59,142 nt of DNA from Arthrobacter globiformis (GCF_003261175.1 NZ_QLNP01000088.1:1-59142), one strand, 5' to 3'. Counted from the first letter of the stretch, positions 1 through 9,017 are shown. Made by a program: numbers and translations. Notes: a model not told the origin generated them from the sequence alone.

Positions 1-1415
1 CCGCCTTCACGGCCCAGGCCGGACTGCTTGACGCCGCCGAAGGGTGCCGCGGCGTTGGAGACGACGCCGGCGTTCAGGCCCAGCATGCCGGTCTCGAGCC
101 GCTCGCCCATCCGGATGCCGCGGTTGAGGTCCTTCGTGAAGACGTAGGCCACCAGCCCGTATTCGGTGTTGTTGGCCAGGCGCACGGCCTCGTCCTCGGA
201 GGAGAACGTGATGATCGGGGCGACCGGGCCGAAGATCTCCTCGGACAGGATCCGGGTTCCCTCGGTGACGCCCTTAAGGATGGTGGGCTGGTAGAAGTAG
301 CCCGGCCCGTCCACGGGCGCGCCGCCCACCACGGTGGTGGCACCCGCGGAGACGGCATCGGTGACCAGTTCGTGGACCTTGTCCCGGCTCTTCGCGTCGA
401 TCAGCGGGCCCACCTTGGACTCGGGCTCGGTGCCGCGGGCGGTGGTCATGTCCTTCATCTTCGCGGCGAACTTCTCGGCGAATTCGTCGGCGACGGACTC
501 GTGCACGATGAAGCGGTTCGCGGCGGTGCAGGCCTCGCCCATGTTCCGCAGCTTGGCCAGCATGGCGCCGGCGACGGCGGCATCGACGTCGGCGTCTTCA
601 AACACCACGAACGGGGCGTTGCCGCCCAGTTCCATCGAGGTCCGCAGGACCGTCTCGGAGGCGTCGGACAGCAGCCGGCGGCCCACCTCGGTGGAACCGG
701 TGAAGGAGAGCTTCCGCAGCCGGGAGTCCTTGATCAGCGGCCCGGTGGTGGCCCCTGCGCTGGAGGACGGAATCACGTTGAGCACCCCGGCTGGGAGGCC
801 GGCCTCCTGCATCACGGCGGCGAACAGCATCGACGTCAAAGGGGTGAGCTTCGCGGGTTTGAGGACCATGGTGCAGCCGGCGGCGACGGCGGGGGCAATC
901 TTGCGGGTGGCCATGGCCAGCGGGAAGTTCCACGGCGTGATCAGCAGGCACGGGCCCACCGGCTTCTTGGTCACCAGCAGCCGGGACTTGCCATCCGGGG
1001 AGACGGAGTAGCGGCCGAAGGCGCGGACGGCTTCCTCGGAGAACCAGCGCAGAAACTCGGCGCCATAGGTGACTTCGCCGCGTGCTTCGGCCAGCGGCTT
1101 GCCCATCTCCAGGGTCATGAGCAGGGCGAAGTCCTCGGCCCGCTCGGTAACCAGGTCAAAGGCCCGTCGCAGGATCTCTCCGCGCTCCCTGGCCGGCACC
1201 TTCGCCCAAGACTCCTGGGCGGTGGCAGCCGCGTCAAGAGCGGCCAGGCCGTCCTCCACCCCGGCATCGGCGATGCTCAGCAGGATCTTGCCACTGGCAG
1301 GGTCCTCGACCTCGAAGGTCTCGCGCGAGGTCGCCGGACACCATTCGCCTTTGATCAGCAGGCCGGTCGGGACAGCCGACAATATTTCATTCTCACGTTC
1401 TAAGGCCGTGGACAT
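1..1415 (-). CDS. NAD(P)-dependent succinate-semialdehyde dehydrogenase-like aldehyde dehydrogenase (3' end outside window)
   Basis: Aldehyde dehydrogenase superfamily member that would oxidise succinate semialdehyde or a similar aldehyde to the acid in the cytosol. The frame starts at an ATG at 1415, seven bases after AAGGAG, and runs off the left edge of the window after about 470 codons, so only the last residues are missing. Visible motifs are the cofactor-loop sequence TPWNFPLAMATRKIAPA, the FTGSTEVGR segment, the ELGGNAPF catalytic Glu region and the nucleophile Cys in NMGEACTAANRF. NMGEACTAANRF and the overall layout resemble the GabD subgroup. It lies downstream of the XRE-cupin gene on the same strand, about 340 bases away, so it may have its own promoter. 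The exact aldehyde is not determinable; a role in finishing the pathway of the upstream monooxygenase/amidohydrolase operon is inference. Confidence 0.9.
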   Translation of the reverse strand, partial: MSTALERENEILSAVPTGLLIKGEWCPATSRETFEVEDPASGKILLSIADAGVEDGLAALDAAATAQESWAKVPARERGEILRRAFDLVTERAEDFALLMTLEMGKPLAEARGEVTYGAEFLRWFSEEAVRAFGRYSVSPDGKSRLLVTKKPVGPCLLITPWNFPLAMATRKIAPAVAAGCTMVLKPAKLTPLTSMLFAAVMQEAGLPAGVLNVIPSSSAGATTGPLIKDSRLRKLSFTGSTEVGRRLLSDASETVLRTSMELGGNAPFVVFEDADVDAAVAGAMLAKLRNMGEACTAANRFIVHESVADEFAEKFAAKMKDMTTARGTEPESKVGPLIDAKSRDKVHELVTDAVSAGATTVVGGAPVDGPGYFYQPTILKGVTEGTRILSEEIFGPVAPIITFSSEDEAVRLANNTEYGLVAYVFTKDLNRGIRMGERLETGMLGLNAGVVSNAAAPFGGVKQSGLGREG

Positions 1416-1472
1416 GTTTCTCCTTAATAAATTCCTTGGTGGCGCCGTTGGCGCAGTATTTCGGTAGTGAGA

Positions 1473-1484
1473 CCCAGCGCTGGG
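1473..1484. promoter_or_regulatory. 12-bp perfect palindrome in the 340-bp gap before the aldehyde dehydrogenase
   Basis: CCCAGCGCTGGG is a perfect palindrome about 60 bases upstream of the aldehyde dehydrogenase start. The rest of the 1416-1755 gap shows no credible gene. The palindrome is not followed by a T-run, so an operator is more likely than a terminator. The neighbouring XRE-cupin protein is the obvious candidate binder, but nothing in the sequence proves it. Confidence 0.35.
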
Positions 1485-1755
1485 ATGGGACCACGCCGCA
1501 TGCGGGAGTTCCTGCTGGATCCGGTGGCGATCCTGCCCTACGGGAGGGCCATTAGCCGCTGCTTCAGTAGTACCCAAGGGTCACCTCCTTGCCGAGCACT
1601 CCGCGCGGGTCGCCAGCAGTATCCCCAAGCTTGGTCCACCCGGAAAGCCGGCCCAGTCAGCGACGACGAGATCCGCTCCCGGCGAGAACCAGCGCAACCC
1701 GCAGCGTCCCACGTCAGGCACAAGGCTTGTGGTGGGAACGGGAATGCGCGGGAGT

Positions 1756-2355
1756 CTAGTGCCGGTGAGCGGTCTGCGTTGCCGAGATCCAGAGCCAGCG
1801 TGCCGGCACCGACCCCGGGTTCCGGTAAGAGTGCGGCGTTCCGGGGTCGATCAGGACGGATTCGCCTGCCTGCAGGTTGTAAACGGTCTCCCCTGATTGG
1901 AGCTCGAGTTGCCCGTCCAGCATTACGAGGCATTCTTCCTCGTCCGGGTGCGCGTATGGCGCCACTCGTGAGCCTTCTCCGGGTTCGAGCACCGCTTCGA
2001 TGACCTGGATCGTTTTTGCGTTGGCGGGGGTGACGAGCCGGTCCCGGTAAACGCCGGATGGGTGCTTCACGAGCGCCCGGGGTGCGGGGCTGGCAGCCAA
2101 ATTCGTTTCATCAGACTCGGCGAGCAGCAGCGACATGGGAACATTTAGGGCCCCTGCTATCCGCAACAGTGACGAGAAGGATGGGTTGGCCTTTTGCCGT
2201 TCGACCTGGGAAATAAACCCTTCCGAAAGCCCTGTCTGGCGCGCCAGCTCGAGAAGGGTCACGTCCTTGGACCTGCGGATTCTGCGGATACTGGGGCCAG
2301 GGGATGCGGCGGCGGGGGTGCCTCCGGAGTTGACCGTAGGCTCCGCGTCTTCCAT
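1756..2355 (-). CDS. XRE-family transcriptional regulator with C-terminal cupin domain
   Basis: A 199-residue cytosolic regulator. Residues about 22-80 form an XRE helix-turn-helix (LLELARQTGLSEGFISQVER followed by NPSFSSLLRIAGAL). Residues about 120-195 form a small cupin barrel (APYAHPDEEECLVMLDG, and LIDPGTPHSYRNPG) that would bind a small ligand. This HTH-cupin architecture is common in regulators of amine, amino-acid and polyamine catabolism. The start ATG at 2355 follows AAGGAG with good spacing. The gene lies between the transporter permease (92-base gap) and the aldehyde dehydrogenase, all on the minus strand, so it probably regulates this catabolic operon. Palindromes at 1473-1484 and 8966-9017 are candidate targets. 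Confidence 0.9.
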   Translation of the reverse strand: MEDAEPTVNSGGTPAAASPGPSIRRIRRSKDVTLLELARQTGLSEGFISQVERQKANPSFSSLLRIAGALNVPMSLLLAESDETNLAASPAPRALVKHPSGVYRDRLVTPANAKTIQVIEAVLEPGEGSRVAPYAHPDEEECLVMLDGQLELQSGETVYNLQAGESVLIDPGTPHSYRNPGSVPARWLWISATQTAHRH

Positions 2356-2446
2356 GCCGATTGCTCCTTCTCCGATTATGCCTGCCCGGTGACGGCTGGC
2401 CAGTACATGACGATATCAGTGGGGTTGTGGTGGAACGCAGAGTGCC

Positions 2447-3442
2447 TCACGCCACTCTCTTGAGCCTTTCAGCCGCTACGGCGGCGATCAGGACCATGCC
2501 AATGACAAGTTCCTGGATGTAGCTGGAGACGTGGAGCAGGTTCATGCCGTTGCTCAGCACACCCAGAAAGAGGACACCGAGCACGACGCGCCACAGGACG
2601 CCTTCACCGCCGAAGAGCGAGGTGCCGCCGAGCACCGCGGCGGCGATGGACAGCATCACGAAGCTTGCACCCAGCGATGCTTCTCCGGAACCCACGCGTG
2701 CGGTGAGGAGGATGCCGGCCAGGGAAGCGAGGACGGAGCATAGGACGAAGGCCAGTATGACCGTTTTCTTCACGTTGATTCCCGCTACCAGCGCCGCCGC
2801 CCGGTTGCCTCCGACGGCGTACATGTTGCGTCCCGGTACGGTGCGCGCCATAAAGATCCCCATTCCGATGGCGATAACGGTCCCGAGGAGCACCGGCACG
2901 GGAATCCCCAGAACGGAGGATGTGGCCAGCGCGTCGGAAAAGATCATCGGGAGTCCGATGATGGGGGCGCCCTTGGAAATGATCAGTGCCAGGCCTGTCA
3001 GCACGGAGGTGGAACCGAGGGTGGCCATGAAGGATGGAACCTTCCAGAAGGCCACGATGCAGCCGTTCACCAGTCCAATCACGACGCCGAGCAGGAGCCC
3101 GGCTCCCAGTCCCAGCAGGACGCTTTCGGGCCCTCCGGAGCTTGCCGCGGTCACGGAGGCCACGACCACGCTTGTCAGTGCGACCGTTGCGCCCACCGAC
3201 AGGTCCAGCTGGGCGTTGATCAGGACGATCATCTGCCCCATAGCGATGAGGAGCAGGAAAACGGATTGGCGGGCAACGTTGAGCAGGTTTGAGCCTTCCA
3301 CAAAGCGCGGTTCCACGATGGCAAAGGCGACGCACATCAGTATCAGCAGGGCGGGCAGGAGGCCGGTGGTCAGTATGAACTGCATGCTGCGCCGGGCGTT
3401 GGCCGGGGCTGTTGTGCGTTCTGGACTAAGTGTCGTGGTCAA
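2447..3442 (-). CDS. RbsC-type ABC transporter permease
   Basis: Inner-membrane permease of the ribose/xylose/galactose (BPD_transp_2) ABC family, 331 residues with about nine hydrophobic segments. Family signatures include GQMIVLINAQLDLSVGA near residue 70 and the segment GIMARTVPGRNMYAVGGNRA-like (here GIFMARTVPGRNMYAVGGNR). The predicted start is a TTG at 3442 with an ideal AAGGAG seven bases upstream; no better ATG lies near. It is preceded by the RbsA-type ATPase (33-base gap) and works with it and the binding lipoprotein at 6624-7772. The substrate is not a standard sugar judging by the TorT-like binding protein and the oxygenase/amidohydrolase neighbours; that is inference. Confidence 0.9.
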   Translation of the reverse strand: MTTTLSPERTTAPANARRSMQFILTTGLLPALLILMCVAFAIVEPRFVEGSNLLNVARQSVFLLLIAMGQMIVLINAQLDLSVGATVALTSVVVASVTAASSGGPESVLLGLGAGLLLGVVIGLVNGCIVAFWKVPSFMATLGSTSVLTGLALIISKGAPIIGLPMIFSDALATSSVLGIPVPVLLGTVIAIGMGIFMARTVPGRNMYAVGGNRAAALVAGINVKKTVILAFVLCSVLASLAGILLTARVGSGEASLGASFVMLSIAAAVLGGTSLFGGEGVLWRVVLGVLFLGVLSNGMNLLHVSSYIQELVIGMVLIAAVAAERLKRVA

Positions 3443-3475
3443 GGGTTCTCTCCTTAGAAGATGGGAAGTGGAGGC

Positions 3476-4972
3476 TCACGCCGGGGCTGCGGCGAAGAAT
3501 GACCTCGCGATGTTTTCTTCGGTGATGTCGCCGCCGGCCAGGTGGGCGGCAATGCGGCCTTCGCGCATCACGTAGACCCTGTCGCTGATGCCGATGATCT
3601 CCGTCAGGTCGGAGGAGATCACGACCACGCCGTGTCCGGCATCGGCATAGTCGTCGATCAGACGGTAGACATCCGCCTTCGCTCCGACATCGATTCCCAC
3701 CGTCGGTTCATCGAACAGGTGGACTTTGGCCGGGCGCAGCCGGCCCCTGGCCAGAACGGCCTTTTGCTGGTTGCCACCCGAGAACTTGCCGGACGCCCGG
3801 TCAAGCTGCATGGGCCGCAGGTCCAATTCCTCGGCGATGCTGTGGGCCAGCTCAGATTCCTTCTGCGTCCTCAGGAAACCTTTTCGTGCGATCTGCGCGG
3901 GCCGGTGGGCACCCATGGTCATTGATTCGAAGAGCGGCCGCCCCAAAACGAGGCCCTCGGCCCGCCGGTCCGAAGGATAGTAGACGAGCCCGCGCTCCAG
4001 CATTCCTGCCGGTGACGGTTTGTCGATCTGCTCGCCGTCGAGCTCAATGACACCGTCCTGAACCGGGTGCAGCCCGAAACAGGCCCGGGCGAGGTCTGAT
4101 TTCCCGCAGCCGAGCAGGCCGGCGATTCCGACGACCTCACCTGCGCGCACATTCATGGAAACATCGCGCAGGGTTGCGGTGCCGAGCCCGGAAACCACGA
4201 GGAGTTCGCGGCCAGGATCCCGTCTCGAGTGCTGGTAGAGCGAGCTGGCCGGGCGCCCGATCATCTTCTCGACGATGAGGGCTTCGTCCATCGGGGCATC
4301 GAGAGTCTCGATGAACCTTCCATCTCTGAGGACCGAGACCCGGTCGGCAATGGCCTCCACTTCATGCATGCGGTGCGTGACATAGAGAATGGCGACACCT
4401 CTCCGGGCCAGCCCGGTCACGATGTTCAGCAACTGCCGGCTCTCGTTCTCGCCCAGCGAAGCCGTGGGTTCATCCAGGATCAGGAGCCGCGCGTCACCCA
4501 TCAGTGCCCGGGCGATTTCGATCAGCTGCTGGGAGGAACGCGGCAGGTCACCGGCACGGGCCTCCAGCGGCAGGTCCGCCCCCAACCGGGACAGGGCGTC
4601 GGCGGCGCGCTCGAGCATTCTCTTTCGGTCAACGAGTCCGGATTTAAAGGGCAGCGAGCCCAGGGAGATGTTCTCGGCCACCGAAAGCTGCGGAACGATG
4701 TTCAGTTCCTGGAACACCGTCCGGATCCCGCCCTTCTCGGCGTCCTGGGGGCGGTCGAACACTGCCTCGGCGCCGTCCAGTGCTACAGATCCTGTCGTAG
4801 CCTTGTGAACACCACAGAGAATCTTGATCAGCGTTGACTTGCCTGCACCGTTCTCGCCCATGAGCGCATGGATTTCGCCGCGCCTGATCTCGAAGGAGAC
4901 ATCGCTGAGTGCGGTGACACCGGGAAACTTCTTGCTCACATTACGGATGGCCACTAACGGTTTGGCGATCAT
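3476..4972 (-). CDS. RbsA-type ABC transporter ATP-binding protein (two ATPase domains)
   Basis: A 498-residue duplicated ATPase that powers import with the permease at 2447-3442. The N-terminal half has Walker A GENGAGKST (about residue 40) and Walker B ILDEPTASL. Its signature region reads LPRSSQQLIEIARAL instead of LSGGQ, as is usual in the first half of this family. The C-terminal half has GLLGCGKSDLAR as a degenerate Walker A, FSGGNQQKAVLARG as signature and HLFDEPTVGIDVG as Walker B. The ATG at 4972 overlaps the amidohydrolase stop in ATGA, indicating translational coupling. Length and architecture are normal for RbsA/MglA proteins. Confidence 0.92.
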   Translation of the reverse strand: MIAKPLVAIRNVSKKFPGVTALSDVSFEIRRGEIHALMGENGAGKSTLIKILCGVHKATTGSVALDGAEAVFDRPQDAEKGGIRTVFQELNIVPQLSVAENISLGSLPFKSGLVDRKRMLERAADALSRLGADLPLEARAGDLPRSSQQLIEIARALMGDARLLILDEPTASLGENESRQLLNIVTGLARRGVAILYVTHRMHEVEAIADRVSVLRDGRFIETLDAPMDEALIVEKMIGRPASSLYQHSRRDPGRELLVVSGLGTATLRDVSMNVRAGEVVGIAGLLGCGKSDLARACFGLHPVQDGVIELDGEQIDKPSPAGMLERGLVYYPSDRRAEGLVLGRPLFESMTMGAHRPAQIARKGFLRTQKESELAHSIAEELDLRPMQLDRASGKFSGGNQQKAVLARGRLRPAKVHLFDEPTVGIDVGAKADVYRLIDDYADAGHGVVVISSDLTEIIGISDRVYVMREGRIAAHLAGGDITEENIARSFFAAAPA

Positions 4973-6624
4973 GCCTCCCCACCTCCTGAATAAGCCAGGA
5001 CTCCGTTGACATATGTACGTTCCACGCGGATGTCCTTCAACTCCGCTTCGGTGACGGTATGGGGGTCCCTGTCCAGAACCACCAGGTCCGCGGCCTTTCC
5101 TGGTTCCAGGGAACCGGCCACAGGGTCGAGCCCGATGGCTTTCGCCGCTTCGATGGTGTGCAGTCTGAGGGCTTGCGCCACCGAGATCGATTCTTCCGGT
5201 TCGATGTGGTTCCCCCAGTAGCTTCTTCGGGACACCGCGGACCAGATGGTGTGTAAGGGATTCGTCGCTCCCGGTTCTCCGCCTAGGGTGATGTCCGAGC
5301 TGATGACGGGCGACACACCTTCGTGCAGCACGGTCCGCAGCGGAAGCCTTCCCGTGCTGCCCGTTGCGGGGAAAAGCATGGGCAGGTAGTCACCGATGAA
5401 GTTGTGCAGGAAGCCCGGTTGCATCACGGGGATCACGTTAGCCGCCCGCCATGATGCGATTTCCTCCACCGAGTCCAGCACGTTGCCAAGATGCTCGATT
5501 CGCACCGGCGGGTGGTCGTGGGCGTCGCCCACGGCGAGAATGGCCTCGATCGCTTCGCGCTGTGCCCTGGTGCCGTTGGTATGGATGGCGACCTGCACGT
5601 TTTTGTGGCGTGCAGTCCTGATGGCTTCCATCAGGGCGCCGCGGGAGAGATTGAGTTTGCCCCGGTATCCGGCGCGGGGGCTATGGTCGCGGGAGTAGTC
5701 GTCGAGGCTGGCCGCATTGCGTGCGGAGTATCCCCCGTCTGCGAACACCTTGACTCCCCGGGCCCAGACCCGCTCCGGCCCGCTGCGTGAGGAAAAGCCG
5801 GCCACCCAGTCGCACGCCGCCGCGGCCGGGAGCAGCGCCGGGGCCATTGCGTACAGCGCGATCCGTCCGTTGAGACTGCCGTCCGCGACCGCCGCGTCCA
5901 GCGCCTCCACGTTGCGTGCTGATTCGGCCATTTCGCCGATTGACGTGACGCCGTAGGCGAGGAAGTCGCTGCGGAAGGTTCCGGAGTAGAAGCGCGTCAG
6001 TTCCTCGACGCTGCTTTCCGGAATCGGCAGCAGGCCGTCGATCTCCGCGACGACGCCGGTCGGCTGGCCGGCGTCGTCAAGGTGGACCACGGGACTGCCC
6101 CACAGGCCTTCGCCGCCGGTGATGAAACGCTCCACACCGGCCAGGGCCAAGGCAGGGGTGTTGAGCACGGACACGTGGCCGCCGCAGTGCAGGACAATGG
6201 GAGTCGTCTTGCTGACCGAGTCCAGTTCCAGTCGGGTCGGCAGCCTGCGTTCTGCGATTTTCTGGTCGAAGAACAAGTTGCCGTAACCGATGAGCCAGTC
6301 ACCCACAGTCCGGCCTGCGTTCAGCCCCGTTCGCAGGGCATCGAGAACGTCCGCGATGGTTTTGCACGTTGGCACGCGGCAGTCGATGCCCCGGTGCGTT
6401 CCTGCTGCGTACTGGGCGAAATGCACGTGAGGGTCAATGAACCCGGGAAGGATCGTCCGCCCGCCCAGGTCGTGCACAGCGACTCCGTTCCGCCGCAGTT
6501 CCCTGGCGTAGACGTCGTCACCAACGCCGGCGATCTTGCCGTTTTCGACGTAGACGACGCGCGCGTTGGGTGCCGCGGTCATGGTGATGACGTTGCCGGT
6601 CAAGGCAAAGGCAGTTGCACCCAT
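4969..6624 (-). CDS. Amidohydro_3 (YtcJ-like) metal-dependent amidohydrolase
   Basis: A 551-residue cytosolic hydrolase of the amidohydrolase superfamily. The N-terminal metal motif is GFIDPHVHFAQYAAGTH, later metal positions are in VAIHTNGTRAQ and RIEHLGNV, and the C-terminal catalytic Asp lies in ISSDITLGG. The C-terminal ELKDIRVERTYVNGVLAY beta-sandwich is typical of Amidohydro_3. The start is the ATG at 6624, which shares TGATG with the stop of the upstream binding-protein gene; a start 12 codons earlier is possible but lacks that coupling. YtcJ-like enzymes cleave amides, cyclic ureas and carbamates. In this operon the enzyme probably hydrolyses the imported compound or the monooxygenase product, but the substrate cannot be read from sequence. 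Confidence 0.88.
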   Translation of the reverse strand: MGATAFALTGNVITMTAAPNARVVYVENGKIAGVGDDVYARELRRNGVAVHDLGGRTILPGFIDPHVHFAQYAAGTHRGIDCRVPTCKTIADVLDALRTGLNAGRTVGDWLIGYGNLFFDQKIAERRLPTRLELDSVSKTTPIVLHCGGHVSVLNTPALALAGVERFITGGEGLWGSPVVHLDDAGQPTGVVAEIDGLLPIPESSVEELTRFYSGTFRSDFLAYGVTSIGEMAESARNVEALDAAVADGSLNGRIALYAMAPALLPAAAACDWVAGFSSRSGPERVWARGVKVFADGGYSARNAASLDDYSRDHSPRAGYRGKLNLSRGALMEAIRTARHKNVQVAIHTNGTRAQREAIEAILAVGDAHDHPPVRIEHLGNVLDSVEEIASWRAANVIPVMQPGFLHNFIGDYLPMLFPATGSTGRLPLRTVLHEGVSPVISSDITLGGEPGATNPLHTIWSAVSRRSYWGNHIEPEESISVAQALRLHTIEAAKAIGLDPVAGSLEPGKAADLVVLDRDPHTVTEAELKDIRVERTYVNGVLAYSGGGEA

Positions 6625-7772
6625 CACTTGCCCGCTTCGACGTTGAAAGCGGGTGACCATCCCTGAGGTGCGAAGCTTCCGCTTGCGTCGAATTTCGCGC
6701 TGTTGTCGTAACCGTCCTCCTTGGGTCCGCAGATCAGGAGGGGCTCCGGGGCGTAGCGCTGGATTTCCTTGTCCAGCGGTTTATTCTCCAGCGTCCGCAC
6801 CGCGAGGTCCACGGAGATCTTGCCGATCTGGCTGGACTGTTCCGACGGAGCGCATTTCGCCTGCCCGCGCTTGATGAGTTCCACTGCCTGCGGGGTCACG
6901 TACGTGCCGTACAGTCCGATGTCCTCGGCCTTGCCCTGCTCGGCCAGGAGCGTGGCGGCGACTTCCATGGTGATCGCCGTGCCGACAATTGCATCGATGC
7001 CGGGGTTGGCGGACAGGGTGTCCTCCACGAGCTTCAGCTGGACCTCTTTGCCGGTGTCTCCGTACTTGACATCCACGACCTCCACGGCTGAGCCTGCGAC
7101 GGCTGCCTCGAAGCCCTTCCGGGACCGCTCCGTCCACCCTGCCCCGGCCGGTCCGGGCAGGAGCGCCACTTTCAGCGGCTTCTTCAATGCTGCCAGGTGG
7201 GTGCCGATCATCTTGCCCATGTCCACGTAGTCCTGCAGCACGCGGGCGTCCACTTCGGGAGAGGAAACTCCGTTCCCGACGTCGACGACCGCCACACCCT
7301 GCTTCTTCGCCTTGGCGATGGCAGGGTTCAGCGACTCATTGCTCACCGCGCTCAACAGCATCGCGTTCGCGCCGGAGCTGACACAGTCCTCCACCTGTGT
7401 CACCTGCTGGGCGACGTTTTCATAGCCCCCTGCATCCGTGGTGGTGAGGGAGACGCCCAGCTGCCGCGCCTGCGTGGCCTGACCGTAGTTCATTCCAACC
7501 CAGGTCGGGTCCTTCAGATGGGGCAGCACCGAGCAGATGCGCCAGGGCTTGGTGATCTCACTCCGGTTCAGGGACGTGTAGGTCCCGGGGGTGTTCGGCC
7601 CCGTGCAGCCACGCGGGTCCACTTTGGGGGACTTGCAGTTCGTGAGCAGCGCGGGTGCCGACCAGGATTCGCCGCTGACCGGCTCGGCCTCGGCCCCTGC
7701 GGTAGCGCACCCGGAGAGCAGCAAAAGTCCGACTGCGGCCAGGGCACCAATTTTCAGTTTCTCGGTTTTCAT
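6624..7772 (-). CDS. TorT-like periplasmic-binding-fold substrate-binding lipoprotein of an RbsABC-type importer
   Basis: A 382-residue exported lipoprotein. The start is the ATG at 7772, chosen because it opens a clean signal peptide (KTEK, then hydrophobic stretch) ending in the lipobox LSGC with Cys22. It also overlaps the monooxygenase stop in ATGA; the frame remains open far upstream but that part overlaps the monooxygenase. The mature part is a type-1 periplasmic-binding fold. The segments WRICSVLPHLKDPTWVGMN and YGQATQARQLGV resemble TorT-type sensors/binding proteins more than RbsB. It should deliver substrate to the permease and ATPase at 2447-4972. Two Cys near residue 35-50 and others late in the chain could form disulfides. 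The ligand is unknown. Confidence 0.85.
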   Translation of the reverse strand: MKTEKLKIGALAAVGLLLLSGCATAGAEAEPVSGESWSAPALLTNCKSPKVDPRGCTGPNTPGTYTSLNRSEITKPWRICSVLPHLKDPTWVGMNYGQATQARQLGVSLTTTDAGGYENVAQQVTQVEDCVSSGANAMLLSAVSNESLNPAIAKAKKQGVAVVDVGNGVSSPEVDARVLQDYVDMGKMIGTHLAALKKPLKVALLPGPAGAGWTERSRKGFEAAVAGSAVEVVDVKYGDTGKEVQLKLVEDTLSANPGIDAIVGTAITMEVAATLLAEQGKAEDIGLYGTYVTPQAVELIKRGQAKCAPSEQSSQIGKISVDLAVRTLENKPLDKEIQRYAPEPLLICGPKEDGYDNSAKFDASGSFAPQGWSPAFNVEAGK

Positions 7773-8935
7773 GCGAGCACGTCCTCCCGGAAAGCGGCGG
7801 TGTCGATGCGCCGGATCTGCCCGGCCGGAAAGCGTTCGGCAGCGAAGTTGATGGATCCCTGCACACGGCGGGACGCTGTGAGCTTCCTGACAAGGGCGGA
7901 CCGCGCGTCCAGGAAACCCTTCGGCCACATGGTGCCGACCTTGCCGTAGACGCGGGAGTAGCGCTGGACTCCTTCGCTCATCTCGCGCTGGCCTTCCTGC
8001 CACGACTTAAGAGCGAAATCGATGCTGCTGCTGTTGGTGACCGAGATGGCCAGGGCCACGGCATTGGTCATGGCAACACAGGCCGCCTGACCCAGGTTCG
8101 GCGACATGGCGTGGGCGGCGTCCCCCACCAGCGCGGTCCGGCCGCTGTACCACTGGCTGACGTGCACATCGTGGAAGGGCGCCCAGCGTCCTTCCGTGTC
8201 GAAGGGGATCCGCTCCAGCTGGGAACGGAACTCCGGGAAGGATTCGATCCATGTGGCAGCGTTGAACGGATTCTGCTCGCGGCCCGCAACGTCGTTTGCA
8301 GGGCAGCAGAGGAAAACGTACGTTTCGTCCGGTGAGCACGGGATGATGCCGATGCGGCGTCCGCCGTTCCACTGCTCGATGGTCTGGTGGACCGGATCGT
8401 CGCCCGTTCTGGGGATAAGGTGTCGGCCGCCGCCGTCACGCAGATCCACAAGTTTCCGGCGCAGGCCCAGCGAATCCCGGACCTTGGAGAATACGCCGTC
8501 GGCCCCGATGGCAAGGTCAGCCGGGTACTCCTCGCCGGCGGCCGTGGTCAGCGTCCCGTTCGGGGTGGCCCCGATAACCGGCGAGTCGGTGATGATCTCC
8601 ACACCCTGGCGGCGGGCCGCGTTGAGAAGACTCTGGTAGAGGTGCCGCCGGCCGACAGTGTAAAGGCGGTGGTTTCGCAGCCACTCGTCTTGGAGGGTGC
8701 TGCCGTCGTGGTCCCGCAGGAACGGAACTTCTACCTTCTCGGCCCGCGAGACAACTTCCTCGTAGGCCCCGATGGCTTCCAGAGCCCGGAGGCCGTTTTC
8801 CCACAGATAGATTCCAGCCCCGATCTCCCGGAGGATGGACCCTTTTTCGTGTACCCGGACCGAACACCCGGCCTTGCCGAAGGCTGCCGCTGCAGTCAGC
8901 CCCGCAAGACCGGCACCCGCGATTTCGATATGCAC
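7769..8935 (-). CDS. FAD-dependent aromatic-ring-type monooxygenase (salicylate-hydroxylase/UbiH superfamily)
   Basis: A 388-residue class-A flavoprotein monooxygenase that would hydroxylate a ring using NAD(P)H and O2. The Rossmann motif GAGLAG is at residues 7-12, followed by VHEKGSILREIGAGI. The central DLAIGADGVFSKVR is the DG motif, and TALVGDAAHAMSPNLGQ is the GD motif near residue 280. It is the first gene of a minus-strand operon whose next three genes overlap by 1-4 bases, so its product is likely made with the importer. The 5' region carries two inverted repeats (8966-8982 and 8991-9017). A hydroxylase paired with an amidohydrolase suggests degradation of an N-containing ring or aryl amide. 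This is inference. Confidence 0.88.
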   Translation of the reverse strand: MHIEIAGAGLAGLTAAAAFGKAGCSVRVHEKGSILREIGAGIYLWENGLRALEAIGAYEEVVSRAEKVEVPFLRDHDGSTLQDEWLRNHRLYTVGRRHLYQSLLNAARRQGVEIITDSPVIGATPNGTLTTAAGEEYPADLAIGADGVFSKVRDSLGLRRKLVDLRDGGGRHLIPRTGDDPVHQTIEQWNGGRRIGIIPCSPDETYVFLCCPANDVAGREQNPFNAATWIESFPEFRSQLERIPFDTEGRWAPFHDVHVSQWYSGRTALVGDAAHAMSPNLGQAACVAMTNAVALAISVTNSSSIDFALKSWQEGQREMSEGVQRYSRVYGKVGTMWPKGFLDARSALVRKLTASRRVQGSINFAAERFPAGQIRRIDTAAFREDVLA

Positions 8936-8965
8936 TTAGGTGGCTCCTTTGCCGTCCCTTATCCC

Positions 8966-8982
8966 GATCTGCATTTCAGATC
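8966..8982. promoter_or_regulatory. Inverted repeat GATCTG-N5-CAGATC upstream of the monooxygenase operon
   Basis: Perfect 6-bp arms GATCTG and CAGATC are separated by 5 bases, 31-47 bases upstream of the monooxygenase start at 8935. AT-rich sequence around it (about 8985-9050) is the likely promoter zone. The position close to the start codon suits a repressor operator. Confidence 0.45.
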
Positions 8983-8990
8983 CCTTGAGA

Positions 8991-9017
8991 TGCTAATCAC
9001 AAAAACTGTGATCAGCA
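8991..9017. promoter_or_regulatory. 27-bp inverted repeat TGCTAATCAC-N7-GTGATCAGCA upstream of the monooxygenase operon
   Basis: Arms of 10 bases match at nine positions (TGCTAATCAC against the reverse complement TGCTGATCAC), with an A-rich 7-base spacer. It is 56-82 bases upstream of the start codon and is followed at 9030-9039 by overlapping AGATCT and TGATCA palindromes. The shape suggests a dimeric regulator binding two half-sites on one face of the helix. The XRE-cupin regulator at 1756-2355 is the only regulator in the same operon block. Confidence 0.5.

Noticed and set aside
372-1403. Long plus-strand open frame opposite the aldehyde dehydrogenase
   Set aside because: It is the antisense shadow of a clear aldehyde dehydrogenase; its protein is low-complexity Gly/Ala/His/Gln-rich with no family features.
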